Assembly (NCBI GenBank): GCA_964017235.1
Contig: OZ024936.1
Location: 17,584,496 to 17,648,495, forward strand
Direction: 5' to 3'
Source of the DNA: Sabellastarte sp. h YS-2021
Lineage: Eukaryota; Annelida; Polychaeta; Sabellida; Sabellidae
DNA: 64,000 nt
Below the pieces are notes generated by a model. The model did no database searches and was not told the DNA's origin. It worked only from the letters and a program-made list of their open reading frames with translations. Below, one piece after another: positions 34,487 to 47,172 of the stretch. The position numbers were made by a program, and so were the translations under genes. Each line of letters opens with the position of its first letter. Positions within the stretch are counted from its first letter, which is position 1.

Positions 34487-35045
34487 TACCCTTTCACACT
34501 ACATTTGGTCGTCCTGTGGTTAGAAGTTTTTCTTGGCAGTGGAACCGCCTACTGGGTCGCCCCGTTTTGTCCAAGTTGTTCACACTACAGGCAGACAGTC
34601 ACTGGTTGGACACGGTTTTTAACCATCAATAACAGTGGGATGGCAGTACTGCAAACATTGGTCACCGAGAAGCAACCTCCATTAACCTCAACTCACCTTC
34701 GGTAATAACACTTGACAAAACAACCAATACCTTAACTCATTGTATGTGGCCATATGACACCGAAAGACGACTGAATCACAATCTTATGTACACTGTGGAC
34801 CACACATTTGGTTACCGTAGAAAGAAATTCATATGCAAATGTACGAAATTGTCTGTGCATGATCACAGTACTGAAATCAGAGGCGGAAACTTCTACTATT
34901 TTAAAACTTTGGCAAGACTTGCAAGGTAATGGATGATTCTGACTCACAAGGTCGTCGACGGATGTCAGACAGCGATCCAAGATAAAGGACATTTCCCAAA
35001 ACACGGGTTACCGCAGGTGGTATCACCTGTAGTGTGAAAGGGGTA
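34487..35045 (+). mobile_element. MITE family T, copy 1 (559 bp)
   Basis: Ends TACCCTTTCACACTAC and GTAGTGTGAAAGGGGTA are inverted. TAA flanks both sides (34484-34486 and 35046-35048), consistent with a PIF/Harbinger-type TWA target. Related copies lie at 37266-37587 and 38431-38962. The frame at 34744-34929 is partly shared with the 37.3-kb copy. Confidence 0.8.
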
Positions 35046-35080
35046 TAAGGTTGTTAAATCTCTCCTTGGTTTCTGTAAAA

Positions 35081-35214
35081 GAGGACCACAGTGGCAGAGT
35101 GGTAACACTCACCTCCCACCTCTGAGATCAGAGATCGATTCCCAGTCTGGCCTCAAGTCGGAAAGCTGGTAGTTGTTTGCCATTTGTCACAAGTTTACAG
35201 TACAGTGTTCGGAC
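35081..35214 (+). repeat. SINE-A copy, 3'-truncated
   Basis: Head GGACCACAGTGGCAGAGTGG through TTTACAGTACAG matches the family, then similarity stops abruptly at about 35214 where unrelated sequence begins. Confidence 0.7.
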
Positions 35215-36935
35215 TCACCTCCAACTTTCAGGGTCAATTATTCGTCCATTTTTCCGACCGATGATCGACCCACAATCAATTATTTTACTCCATTGTTGGT
35301 TATTAATTAAGAAACACTTTGCGGGATAAAGTATAGGTCAATCCGGTAAGAATAACAGTGTTCCGACATTTAGAATCTACTAGAAATACCCACTTCCTCT
35401 AAATATGGCAGTAGATATAAACAAACTCAAAATGCATAGCAAAAATGTCAATTTATTAAGTAAAAATACGTAAAATATATAAAAAAATATGTGGATATTG
35501 AGAAAAATTAAGAAAGGTAAGATTTAAGCTGAGTAATCGATCATTAGAAAACGTTTGTAACCGACCGCGATTGTGCACTGTCACCAACGATTAATCGAGC
35601 ACACGTCTAATCGTCCACCCACTACTATCTACCCTTCACAATATAACTGATACAAAGGTCCTTTTTGTAATATAAAAACTAGATATATATACATAAATTT
35701 AAAAATTATTTTTTTGTGATAATCACGTACAGGGGATACATTTTTTTTTAATGGGGCATTTTTAGCAATAACCTAAAAAAACCTAGTTTTTATACACAAA
35801 AGTTGGGACGTTTGTTCAAAGTTCTGACTTATGTCCTGAGGGTTGTAGTATTTATTTCTGTTTTGCAAACATTTTGATACATTTGAATGACATACATGAT
35901 ATAGACTGGAAAAAACTGTAAAATTGCCTGATGTCTCACTGGGTTTTATACTACTAAGTACTGTATTGCTTTAATGTTTGACCTGAGGTCACTCAAAATC
36001 TTTTTATATTTCAAGTGTTGGAAGGCGATTATTAGAGAAGGGACATATGTCACAGAAATTAGGGTATATTGACAAATCCTTGGAAATTTTTGTATTTTCT
36101 TTCACAATTTCGATGATTAAGGTCATGTCATACATCGAGACACAATTGTTTTTTTTCTGGAGCAGAGTTGATGTACTTTGTTCACATATTAAGCTTGTCT
36201 GTGTTTATTTTTGGGAAAGAGAAAATTGAAAATACTGTTGTTTGTTGAAGCAAGATTGTGTTGATACTTAAAATGCTGATATAGTTCAGATTATTTTTGG
36301 AAGTTTGTTGAATAAAGACTAAATATTTTCTTAGCCGTATGGTGTCTTTCTTGAGTTACCCTTTCTGTTGTATTGCTCTGACATGGAATAAAGGAACAGA
36401 GTATGTAATATACACAAAAACATGTCCCAGTTAGATTTCTTTCAGATGATAAAACTTTTGAAAATAAATAGAAAATAAGCATTTTGGTGTAAGGCAATAT
36501 CAACATATTAATTTATTGAAGTAACATTGTACAAATACAATGGATCACAGACTAACGTAGAATTCTATAAGGTGAAGGTGATATTCACTCCTAGAAGACC
36601 TTGTTATCTGGAAGTATTTTTCTTGTCAATTGAGCTTTAAAATAACAGGTTTTATAGCCGTGTTCAAATAACAGGTGGAGGGATAAAGGTTTCTTTTCAA
36701 ATTTGGTGGGGGAGGAAATTTAGAAAGTTCTCCAAACGATGCATACAAAAATACATAACTCGAAGTTGTCAATATAGTAGTTAATCTTCATCAGTGACAT
36801 ATGATGTATTTTTCCATGTGTGTGTTATGAGGTATGTTTTATTATCTACCACTTTGCTTTAAGTAAAAGAAGTCCATATTTGGCAAAAGAATGCCATGTC
36901 ATTGAACTGGACATGCAATGGCTGATATGTGATTA
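35215..36935. other. Intergenic; unclassified repeat-like start
   Basis: 35215-35630 begins with CAGTGTTCGGACTC-like text and has GATTAATCG and ATCGTCC words near its right edge, perhaps another interspersed element, but no clean ends or duplication were found. The remainder shows nothing. Confidence 0.3.
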
Positions 36936-36937
36936 AT

Positions 36938-37018
36938 ATTTTGGGGGGGCTTAGAGGCCCACAAAAATATCTATGCAGTCCATATAGATATTTATCACCT
37001 AATCCCCCCAATCCTCCA
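36938..37018. repeat. Imperfect foldback
   Basis: GGGGGGCTTAGAGG and AAAATATCTAT at left are mirrored by ATAGATATTT and CCTAATCCCCCC at right. Short and imperfect. Confidence 0.35.
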
Positions 37019-37265
37019 CTGACTCAGTTGTACCACACAGGGGCAACAACTGTCTCCTAAATTAATACCCAGTTTCAGATGTAATTCAAAATATAGCCCA
37101 ATGGCTAAGTTGTTGGCTCCACCAAATGATCCCCCCCCCCCCCCCTGGTAATCCACGTTTGGTGAAACATCCCTGTTCTTGGATTGCTGTCTGCTCTTGA
37201 CATTGCAAGTCAGTGGTGAACCGTCCATTACCTTGTGAGTCCTACAGATGTTTTAAACAGTTAAA

Positions 37266-37587
37266 ATTTCCGCCACTGAGCATGCACGAATGATTTTGCG
37301 CATTCGCATATCAATTTGTGACTACGGTAACCGAAGGTGTGGTCCACGGTGTACATAAGGTTGTGATTCAGTCGTCTTTCAGTGTAATATGGTAGATGGA
37401 TGTTTCGCCACTGTGACACAAGATCCCATACAAATCTCGAATGGTAGTTGAAGGACTGGGACATTTCATCAAACATGTAAAACTTTAGTGCGAACAACTC
37501 GGATGAAATGGGGCGACCTGGGAGGCGGTTCCGCCACTGAGGATCACTTGTAACCGTGGACATACTGCCTGTAGAGTGAAAGGAGTA
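37266..37587 (-). mobile_element. MITE family T, partial copy, minus strand
   Basis: Read on the minus strand it starts TACTCCTTTCACTCTACAGG and matches 34487-35045 in order, lacking the far end. A 109-codon minus-strand frame spans it. Confidence 0.7.
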
Positions 37588-37844
37588 CATGCTTTAGAAG
37601 TATGAAATGAAGTCTGCACTGGAAACTATTCGGTACTGGCAGGAAACAAGCAGCCTTGCTACATCAGTTACGCCACTGTTCAGAACAATATGACAGTCTA
37701 GATACAGACCAAATTGTTTAGTTGTAAATTCACTGCAATTAGGCTTGATTTAGAGTGAAGATGGCTCTTTAAAGGGGCAATAATATTATCTCCATTTTGA
37801 AGTCATCACATGACCATTCAGTGTATAGTCTGTAATCACTGACT

Positions 37845-38073
37845 GGGGGCCACAGTGGTCCAGTGATAACACACTCACCTCGCACCTCTAAGGTCAGAGT
37901 TTGAATTCCGGTTTGACCTCATCTGGGAAAGCTGATAGTACCTTGCTGTTTGTTGGCAGTTCACAGGACTAAACCTTGACCAACTATATGTACTGGTTTC
38001 CTCTGCCCTTCTAACTACCTGTCATAATATAAGCGATAAGATACTAGGCGTGACAATAAACAATAAATAAAAA
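37845..38073 (+). repeat. SINE-A copy, plus strand
   Basis: Head GGGGGCCACAGTGGTCCAGT, B-box region GAGTTTGAATTCC, body TATGTACTGGTTTCCTCTGC, and tail CAATAAACAATAAATAAAA. Confidence 0.8.
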
Positions 38074-38089
38074 TAGAGCATTACCTCCA

Positions 38090-38310
38090 CTAAGGGGGTA
38101 TTATTTTCATGATTGTTAGCAGGATTATGCAAATACCACTGGTCAGATTTTCATGAAAAAAAAATTAAAAATATATATATGAACTTAAATTCAATAAAAT
38201 TTCGAGACTTATCCAGATCACCATCTGCATACAAAAATATGAAAGTTTCAGATTTTCGCATTTGCTTATTGTTATGTGCTTTAGTGTAGGTATGCACTCT
38301 TCGAGTACTC
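38090..38310 (+). repeat. CCAAGGAGG dispersed repeat, copy 3
   Basis: Runs from CCTCCACTAAGGGGGTATTA to GTATGCACTCTTCGAGTACT, with CCAGATCACCATCTGCATAC inside. Matches the copies at 16-17.5 and 18.8 kb. Confidence 0.6.
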
Positions 38311-38430
38311 TTGTTTAATATATCACCGCTCTTGACTGGCTAGATGGAATTTATTGTTTATATATTTTTGTACTAATTTTGAGGCATGTTCAGAGCTACC
38401 AAGCCTGTATATGTAGCATTAATTTTGTAA

Positions 38431-38962
38431 TGCCCAGTTCACACTATACAGGCGGTTCGTCCTGTGGTGAGAGGTTTTTCTCGGTGGCGGAATCACCCTC
38501 AGGTCACCCCATTTCATCCAAGTTCTTCACACTACAGGTGTGATTGGACAAGGTTTTTAACCATCAATAACAGAAGAATGACAGTACTACAAACGATAGT
38601 CACCATGAAGCAACCAAAACTCACCTTCAGTAGCCATTGGATGAAACAACCAATATCTTAACTCACCTTATGTCGCGTATTACACTGAAAGATGACCAAA
38701 TCACAACCTTATGTACATCGTGGACCACACCATAGTATGAAATGCATACGAGCATGCGCGAAATTGTCTGCCCATATGCTACCGAAATCAGAGGTGGAAA
38801 TTGGAAACTTTTGGAAACAACCACAGGACTCGAAAGGTATATGGATGGTTTGCAACTGATTTGCAAGTTTGCATACGAATGTCAAATGTCGACCCAAGGA
38901 CAGGGATGTTTCACCTAATGCGGGCTACCATGGGCGAAACTGCCTCTAATGTGACTGGGGTA
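38431..38962 (+). mobile_element. MITE family T, copy 2 (532 bp)
   Basis: Begins TGCCCAGTTCACACTATACA and ends ATGTGACTGGGGTA. TAA flanks both sides (38428-38430 and 38963-38965). Shares TTTTTAACCATCAATAACAG and other phrases with 34487-35045. Confidence 0.75.
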
Positions 38963-38965
38963 TAA

Positions 38966-41127
38966 AGGACAACTGTTTCAATAATCACATGTTTAAAGGT
39001 TTCTTGTTTTCAAATGAAAAACAGTAGAATATAACGGAGTTTGTACTACTAATTTAGTTCAGAATTAGACAAGGCTTTAGTGAATCCCCAATGTTGTCCT
39101 CATATGGATTTGAACCCTAGACCAGATAAATGAGACACGGGTGTTTTAAATGTTTAGTTGGCACTGACACAACCACCCATTTCAATCATATCAGTTTACG
39201 TGATAAACTGTATGTCCTGATAAAGGGACCACAAGAGAGAAGCTGCACTTTTGTATATTCGTAAACCAGTACACAAATCCTTGACTTGAGCTTGTGATAA
39301 ACTTGAAGCTATTTCAGAGAATCAAAAAATGCACAATACATTTTCCCTCTGGGTAGGACAAGAAGCAGAATGAGATTAAAATATATTTATTCTTCCATAA
39401 TGCTTTTGTATTTTACACATATGAACATATAATGTCCTAGTTACGTGGGAAATTGTGTTTTGACCACGACAGCAAAACTTTTATTAGCCTAACCATTGCT
39501 GGAACTAGATGAATAAAATTTATATTATTTAAAATTTAATATGAGTTAACCATAATCAATTTATGAGCCCACTAGGGCCAATCTTAGTTTCAAAAGTTAA
39601 CCATAAACGGTGCCAAAAGTGATGGCAGAGACTGGCTAAATTCTGATGGCCCATCAAGGGGGTCCTATGAGGATACAGAAATGCGTTAGGTAAGATAACC
39701 AATAAGCTGCCAGAGGGGGTTAGACCCTTTGAGATTTATACAAGTGGATATAATCCCGGAAGTCCAAAACTCAAAATATTAGTGCAAGTGTGCAGCTTGT
39801 CAGCTAAAAGAGAAATCCGCCAATTTTATTATGCCAGTATAAAGATGTGGTATGCATTGTCCAGTAAAATAGGTCAAATGACCCTGAGGTCAATATATGA
39901 TATCAATTTAGCATCAGAATCAGGTCATATTCAAATGAAATATTCAAGACATATAAAGATACACCAGAGGAGAAAAACAATACAAAATATATTTTATGTT
40001 GATACCCTGCTTTTAAGCCAACAAATAGCATGGCTCCATGTTTGACTCCCTAAAGAGCTGTATAATAAAGCACTCTCATTAATTAGCCTCAAAGGGCAAA
40101 AAGAAGAGAAGAGGTTACATAAAGACAACAAAAAGCTCCACAGTCTGGCCCATGTATGTATATATATATCTCATGTAGTATTAATGGATCCTCAGAACTG
40201 GATGTCATCCAGAACATGGCTATTCACAGTACAGGGCTTCCCAAGCTTGCAGGAAAAACTTTGCCATAACATGGAGCTACAGCCACAAACTGTCTGATCC
40301 AGTGATAAGAATACTATATGAAATAATAACTCCTCCATTGAGATAATCCAGAAAATGATAATCAACAGGCAGTGTTGATCCACATGTGATACGAACACCA
40401 CAGATCCGACAACTGGATCTCCAGCCTCAATGGACCCAGCTTACAGCCAGAAACTAGTGTTACAAATGATATACATATGATAAATAACACTTATGTTGTA
40501 TATACATTTCATAGAAATTAACAGACAGACAGAAATTCCTTGTTTAAATAAATATCAGATGAATGCACATGATTCCTTAATACCTGCAATATTCTATTGA
40601 GAAAAAAATCTAGCAGGCTGGACACATTTGGTAATATAAAACAGTAACCTAAAGGATTGTAACTGATATTTTGTACAATTTCTTTTATCCGACTAACTGT
40701 TGCACATTTTTAGTACAATTTCTTTTATCCGACTAACTGCTGCACATTGTTAGTATGTCATAAACAGCTGTTTAACATTTCACTTTTACAATGCATTAGA
40801 TATTAGTACAATAATGTGATTATGTAGGGCATTATAGGTTTTTACAGGCATGCCATGAATCATTACAGCCTGTTATTACTATTATTATTAGATCTGCATT
40901 TGTCATTATTATTCACCTAAATTCTCATAAATGGTATTATACTTGCAAAACTGTAGCACTTCAAAGGAAACCATATATTTTGATTCAATTGTTTATCTGT
41001 AACTGTAAACATGCTCAAAATAGTTTTAACTTAAACTTTAATACTTCAAATCTTCAACAGATAGCGTATTTTTAATGTTAAAACCCTTTTTAAAAGATTG
41101 CTTAAAAATGCTGAATGCAAAAAAAAT
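38966..41127. other. Intergenic; one short tandem duplication
   Basis: No gene recognised. A 40-bp unit is duplicated head to tail at 40673-40712 and 40713-40752 with about three differences. Frames at 39782 and 40192 look like decayed repeat DNA without a clear family. Confidence 0.45.
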
Positions 41128-41205
41128 AATTTGTCGTACTGGGATTCAAACCCCAACCTCATGATTAATGTTGAGCACTATTACACTCACGGCCACAGAG
41201 TTTCA
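41128..41205 (-). repeat. tRNA-like segment, minus strand
   Basis: On the minus strand GGTTTGAATCC is a good B box, preceded by GTGGCCGTGAGTGTAATAGT, an A-box-like D arm. No paired acceptor stem, so a SINE head or tRNA relic. Confidence 0.4.
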
Positions 41206-42692
41206 CGGATTCAGAACCTGTAAAATGTTATTTATTCCTTCATCGGCAATGCATTCATTCAAAACATTCACTTTTCTAACGATTTTTCATTTCTTAACGT
41301 TCACTCATACCATTTGTACTCATACCATTGTAAAAATGCTTTTAAGCTGTTTATTCTCCTTTTATTTGATCAAAATCCATCAAATAATAAGGGAGATATG
41401 GCACTTTGAACATTTTAATAAGGAGTAAACTATTTGTAAACAAACTTACGAGAAGCATTGAAACATCTATTAATATTATTATTCCCAAAATAGCTGGCGG
41501 ATAATAAAAGAACCTGTGCAAATATGGTATTTTATGGACCTTTAAAAACATTAATGAGCTAAGGAATGCCTGGATATCTAATAATAATAATTAATATAAT
41601 TAAATACGTGGAAATTCAATAACATCTAAGAAATTCAAACAAAAAATACCTTTTGAGTTTATGTTGCTTGTAATGTCCGAAAGTATTGATAAATATACAA
41701 GTAATTGATTTGCTAATTACAATTTTGATTGAAAGTAATAAAAAGAAAACAAAAACAATTATTTCAATTTTATCGGAGTGTTTTTAAAAAGCATTTAAAT
41801 TTGTCACATGCAAAACTCACAAATTATTGAACAAGTTCTGATTTCTTCGAATTAGATTGTGATAAATTTTGAACTCATTTTCTCACACAGAAAAACAACT
41901 TTAGTGCCATCTAAAAGCATTAATTCAGCCATTAATCTTGTGTGTGCCATCTTCAAGTTATCATAAATTGTCTTAAAGTGGCCTCTCATTAAAATGCTGA
42001 ATCATTTACTGTTATTTATATATAATGAATCACTTTACTTTCTGTCACATTACTGATAGCTTTACTACATGATGAGGTTTTGCTTAGCGTTGTTCAAATA
42101 GATTTAGATTTACATATTTATAAATTGCTAGAAATGAACACAATGATTGCCAATATCGAGAAATGTGAGATTTGTCATAAGTTAGACAACAATTCATCTC
42201 GCACATCTAAAGTTATGGTCTTATATTATAGATTTAAACAGAGTTCCTCATTGACATATGGCATTACAAAACAGAAAAAATAAATCCAAATTATATTACA
42301 GTATCAAGTAAATCTCCACCTTGAATGTGTTCCACACAGAAGAAGTTGTGGTAACCATAGCAGTAGTAAATATGTAATCTTAACACTTTAAAATGCTACC
42401 TCACAAATAAAGCATAATTAACACAGATCTGTCTGTGTTATCTCCAGGATTTATGGGATTTGTTTTATCTTTCAGCCTCTTAAATTGTGATTAACAAAAT
42501 ACTTGAGACAGATTTTAATGTTTATAGAGACAGTGATAATACTTCCCGATGTAATGAGGATCCAGATATGTATTCAAATTTATGCAAATTACTGAATATC
42601 CAGTGTTTGAAACTAAATTTCTTTTAAAATGATTGCAAAAATATGCATTGGAAATAGTTTCAACTTTAGTTAACAGAATTAAAAATGGCTTA
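41206..42692. other. Intergenic, nothing recognised
   Basis: AT-rich, without supportable genes. Confidence 0.4.
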
Positions 42693-43699
42693 ACTTATTT
42701 ATTTAGTGTATTAAGTTATGCCCAATACCTGATCAGTTATATTGTGACAGGTAGAGGAAATCCAAGTTCTCTACTGTAAACTGGTAACCAGTGACAAACC
42801 ACTGCCAACTTTTCCACATGAGGTCTGGCTGGGGTTCGAACTCTGATCTCTGAGGTGGGAGGGAACCTGGTAAACATTTTAAGGGTTTAAAAACGTTTGA
42901 TAGGAAACGTTTGGCAAAGGTTAAAAATGATGGGTACGAATACCATTTATAATAGAATGTTTTTAAAACATTTTATGTATACCGTTTATTAAACGTTTGA
43001 TGATAAATGTTAGAAAAACGTTACAAATAAACATATTAATGTCTGAATAATAATGGGGTCAAGGGTCAAATTCAATACCTTGTTAAGGTTGCTCACTAAT
43101 TAAAATATTATTTTTATGTCTAAAGTTGTAAGATAGTTGCTTAAAAATTGTGCCCCCCTTCAATTCTCACTTTTAGGGATTGCATGTGGCGCAACTTTTG
43201 ACAAAGTCCTCTAAAATCCCCTATTATTGCTCACCGCCATCTTTGTTTGGACATGTTTGAAGGTGAATGTTTAATAAGCATGGGTTTAAAAAACGTTTTT
43301 GGTAGAATGTTTTTAAAACATTTGATCAACAATGTTTTTTAAACATTTTATGTGTACTGTTTATAAACCATTTCATGATGAATGTTTGAAAAACATTTCC
43401 GGCATGACCTTCATTGCTTTAGCTATTTTATAAATGTTTAAAAAATGTTTCCAGTCAAACCTATTGTTTTGAGTTATTTTATAAATGTTTAATAAACGTT
43501 TTCAGTGAAAATGTTTGTGTATAAAATGTTTATAAAACGTTTTTTAAACATTACAGCATACATGTTTACTTGGAAACGTTTATAAAACCATAAGAAACAG
43601 TTAAAATAGGTTTTAAAAACGTTTTGTAAACATTTACACCATTTTAAAACGTTTTAAATGTTTACTGGGGAAGTATGTTGCCTTGACACAATGGTGGCA
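42693..43699 (-). repeat. SINE-A copy split by an AAACGTTT element
   Basis: Tail and body occupy 42693-42865. The tRNA-like head resumes at 43669-43699 (AAGTATGTTGCCTTGACACA then ATGGTGG). The two parts join into one minus-strand SINE once the intervening element is removed. Confidence 0.8.
42866..43668 (+). mobile_element. AAACGTTT-rich element, copy 2 (803 bp)
   Basis: Starts CCTGGTAAACATTTT and ends AAATGTTTACTGG, an inverted pair. GGAA (possibly GGGAA) flanks both sides at 42862-42865 and 43669-43672, and the SINE around it is cleanly interrupted. AAACGTTT-type words fill both halves. A middle part (about 43070-43260) matches 2320-2400 in inverted orientation. No protein coding seen. Confidence 0.8.
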
Positions 43700-44590
43700 T
43701 CGAATTGAAATGATGGTAATCTAATTACTTGGTATTGTCCACAAAAACACATAATTTGACTAAAATCAGGTCTTCTGTTGTAGAAACTAACTTTAAGCTC
43801 TGTTATCATGTATTCTTCCCTCGGATAGATGAATGTTTATTCTCTAGAGAGCTATTTTATGATGTCCTGATATTACAAAATGCCATTTTGCAAATCTTCA
43901 AGTCCAGCAATTAGATAAGAACACCTGATTCACTTTCATCATATGTGAGTTGCACATTTATTAAAAAAAATATTAACCAAATTCCAAATCTGATATGGGG
44001 CATTATAATTGCTAAAATAATCTAATCTAATCCAATCTACTGCTTTGAAGACGCAATATCTACCCCGTGCTGATTACTGTCAAGTCATGTGACAATCACA
44101 TGATAATCTCATGACTGTAAACCTCTTAAACAATCTACCTTGAATTTAGTCATTCTTTCAGCTCAAGAAATTCTTACATCTGAATACGTATTGAAGACTT
44201 TTAAAATTTAACATGTAAAAGGTGAAAATTATTTGGTTCCATCTGTATGTAAAAATCATCTTGACAAAGCACATCTTTCCATTGTTTTTTCTGATGAAAT
44301 CATATAAAATAAGTTTAATAACAATAAGCAATGATACAGAGTTGGGGCTGTATATTCATCAAAGGTCTTAGCCAGTTATTAGGCTTAACTTTTGTATTCC
44401 AACTTAAGCCTGACATTTGTCTAAGGACCCTCTGTCAATAAGGCGCCTGTATCATAAAAACACTTTTTAAATATTCAAAACAAACCTATTTTAGTAAAGG
44501 TACTTTATAATAATTTAATTTTTTAAGTCAACCACCAGGTTCAGAAAATAAAAAGCATGCATGTTTGTCTCTCATGTTTCAGCCCCCTGT
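43700..44590. other. Intergenic with a GGGCCC-element relic
   Basis: At 44346-44440, GGGGCTGTATATTCATCAAA, GGTCTTAGCCAG and TTAAGCCTGACATTTGTC resemble one end of 15493-16068. No gene. Confidence 0.4.
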
Positions 44591-44609
44591 GTAGTGCTGA
44601 ATTACGATT

Positions 44610-45490
44610 TTAAATTTACGTTACGTAACCACAAACGTATGTAGGTCAGTAGTAGATATGTATCAGTTTTGTTTTGCATTTTGGGCGCTCATTATGTTAT
44701 GTGTTATATGTAAAGGGGTAACATCCTTACATTCACTCACCCCATCTATTTTCCTTTAAAAAAACCCAAGAAACAAATATATCACAAATCCCATATACCG
44801 ATAAAACTATGTACAACACATTTTCATCAAGCTTCATTTTACTTATTTTCCCATATAATTTCCAGAACCATGCTAACAAAGCATATCAGAGATGCTGTAT
44901 CTCATATGAAAATTATTTTTATTACACTCCTACCTTGTTACGTTCCCATTACTGAGTCCGTGTGCAGACGTACAGACATATGTATTTCTAATACTCACAC
45001 AAAAGCTGGAAATGAACGTAAATTTTTGAATAATATTTAACAGTGTTGGTACGATGAATAAGTTATTGAGGTGTAAAATAGAAGTATCACATATAAATGA
45101 TACACATGATGTGACGTTTCACACATGATAGCCAGCTCTTTGTATTTCACGTTAAAATAGAGAACTTTAGTGCTACATTTTAGCTATGAAAACCTAAAGT
45201 TCAAACATATTTACGTCAGCAGTAGATGTGTATCAGGCAAGTTTAAATGTATTGGGGGGAGGGGTCAATTTTACCTAAAGCATGGTTTATTTACGTTCAC
45301 TAGCCCCCACGTATTTTATTTAAAAACTAAACGACACAAATAAATATCTCACAGCCCCATATGCAGACCACGTTTTGTTCAAGTTTCAGATCACTATATT
45401 TTCCATATAAATACCACAGATAGTTTACAAACTGTGCTTGTACTGTATCTCACCAAAGAAACTACTTGTACCTGCATTCCTTCATATTGA
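44610..45490. repeat. Diverged direct duplication about 570 bp apart
   Basis: The texts starting GTCAGTAGTAGATATGTATC (44646) and GTCAGCAGTAGATGTGTATC (45215) remain alignable for about 280 bp, sharing TTTACATTCACT/TTTACGTTCACT, AATATATCAC/AATATCTCAC and TTTTCCATATAA. They look like two copies of one unit. Confidence 0.45.
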
Positions 45491-45604
45491 CGTATTTCTA
45501 AATTCTAATATGGCAAGCACATTAATTTCTAACAGAACGTATCTTTTACGGCAGTTAACTTACGTTGACTATCGAACGCATGAGTAAACCTCTCCACTGT
45601 TTTT

Positions 45605-47172
45605 TAATGCTCGACCATAGGAGAGGGTTATTGTGATCAGTTTCTGTCTGTCTGTCTGTCTGTCTGTCTGTGCACCGTTTCGCCCTTATAACTCAAAAAC
45701 TATAACACCAATCAAGCTCAAATTTGGTGGGCAGGTATTTCATGGGGTACAGATGGATTCTTCCAAATTTGGTGTAATTTGTGTGAAAATAAAAAAAAAG
45801 TCAGCAGAGAGTTTTACTTATTTTTAATTGGGCTTTCACAGTGAAATCTGCTTCTCTTCCTCACAAACGTAAATCAATAATCCACACACAATCAGCTTTA
45901 CTTCCCCGATGTTTTTTTAATGTGTGTTTGTGTTGCTATGTAGTGTTTGTGGTGTGGAGAGAGAGAGAGGGGGGGAGGGGGTGTGTGGAAATGTTAGCCG
46001 TTCTGATTTTAATGGTATAAAAAATAAAGTAGTGTAAATGCATATGCAATGAAAATTACATATTATTTCAATACACTCTCAGTCATACGCTTTTTATTTT
46101 CAATTAACAAGTTGTTTAAAAGAAATTATTTAATTCATTATTTCTATAACTTCATATTTTAACAACATTAGCAATATGGTGTAATTTGTTTGAAAATTAA
46201 AGCCAGGAGAGAGTTTTTCTTATTTTTAATTGGGAATACACTGTGAAACCGCTTCTCTTCATCACATATGTAAAAAATCAATATTTTGCTTTCAATTTGT
46301 TTCTGTATGTCTTTCTGTCTGTGCACCATTTTGCAGTTATAACTCAAAAACTATAACACAAATCAATCTCAAATTTGGTGGGAAGATATTTCATGGGGTA
46401 CAGATGGATTCTTCCAAATGTGGTGTAATTTGTTTGAAAATTAAAGTCAGGAGAGAGTTTTACTTATTTTCAATTGGGAATTCACAGTGAAACTGCTTCT
46501 CTTCATCCGTAAAAAAATCAATATTTTGCTTTCTGATGATGTCATTACTCAATGATGTCAAAATGCAATTGTCATTGTGAGGTCACAAACCTAGCCTTTG
46601 ATACTTGCTGTCTTTAAGTAAAAATATTTCTTCTCATTTTATGTCTTGAAATTGACATAAAGATAATAAAGAGGGGGTGGTATATTCATAATTTTTATTA
46701 ATTATTATTACTGTTTTATTTTCTCTTTTTTCTTTCCTTGACAGTCCATCACAAAAAATTACCATGCGTGATTTTCACCAAGAAGTGACCTTTAAGTAAT
46801 ATTTTTACCTCCACCAGCAGTTTATGTTTTTGTGTGCTAATTGTTTAATTGTCTATTTTTTTGTGTGTGTGGGGTGTGTGTGTGTGTGTTTAGATTACTC
46901 CAGAACTTATATAATGAACTGATCTTTATTTAAAAATTTGTGGGTAGGACCTGACTGAAGGGAGAAGTTACTAAAAGAAAGATCTGGATCTTATTTTGGA
47001 TATGTATTTTTTCAATGTATTTTTAATGACTTTAGCTTTCTACTTGATATTTCTATGAAGATTAATTTACATGTTTGGTTTTATTTTATTGTAATCCTTA
47101 CAATACTTTATATCACCTGAAAGACTGGTCACATGGAGTCGAGCATTTTGCTCTCCCTGAGTGCATCTTGTT
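45605..47172 (+). repeat. Long dispersed repeat R1, copy A
   Basis: Runs from AATGCTCGACCATAGGAGAG to GTCGAGCATTTTGCTCTCCC and GTGCATCTTGT. It contains a (CTGT)n run, two to three internal modules with TTATAACTCAAAAACTATAA and TTTCATGGGGTACAGATGGA, a TGATGTCATTACTCAATGAT segment, and the phrase GAAAGATCTGGATCTTATTT. Near both ends the decamer AACGCTCGAC (or variant) is inverted. The short frames inside are translations of the repeat. Superfamily unknown. Confidence 0.75.

Noticed and set aside
35215-35640. hAT element starting with CAGTG
   Set aside because: No matching inverted right end or 8-bp duplication could be found.
39782-40401. Coding remains of a retroelement
   Set aside because: Frames are broken by many stops and no conserved motif was recognised.
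45633-46490. Two similar frames (64 and 86 codons) sharing an SVCLSVCAPF segment
   Set aside because: They are translations of the repeated R1 modules and of the (CTGT)n run, and the third R1 copies do not keep the frames.
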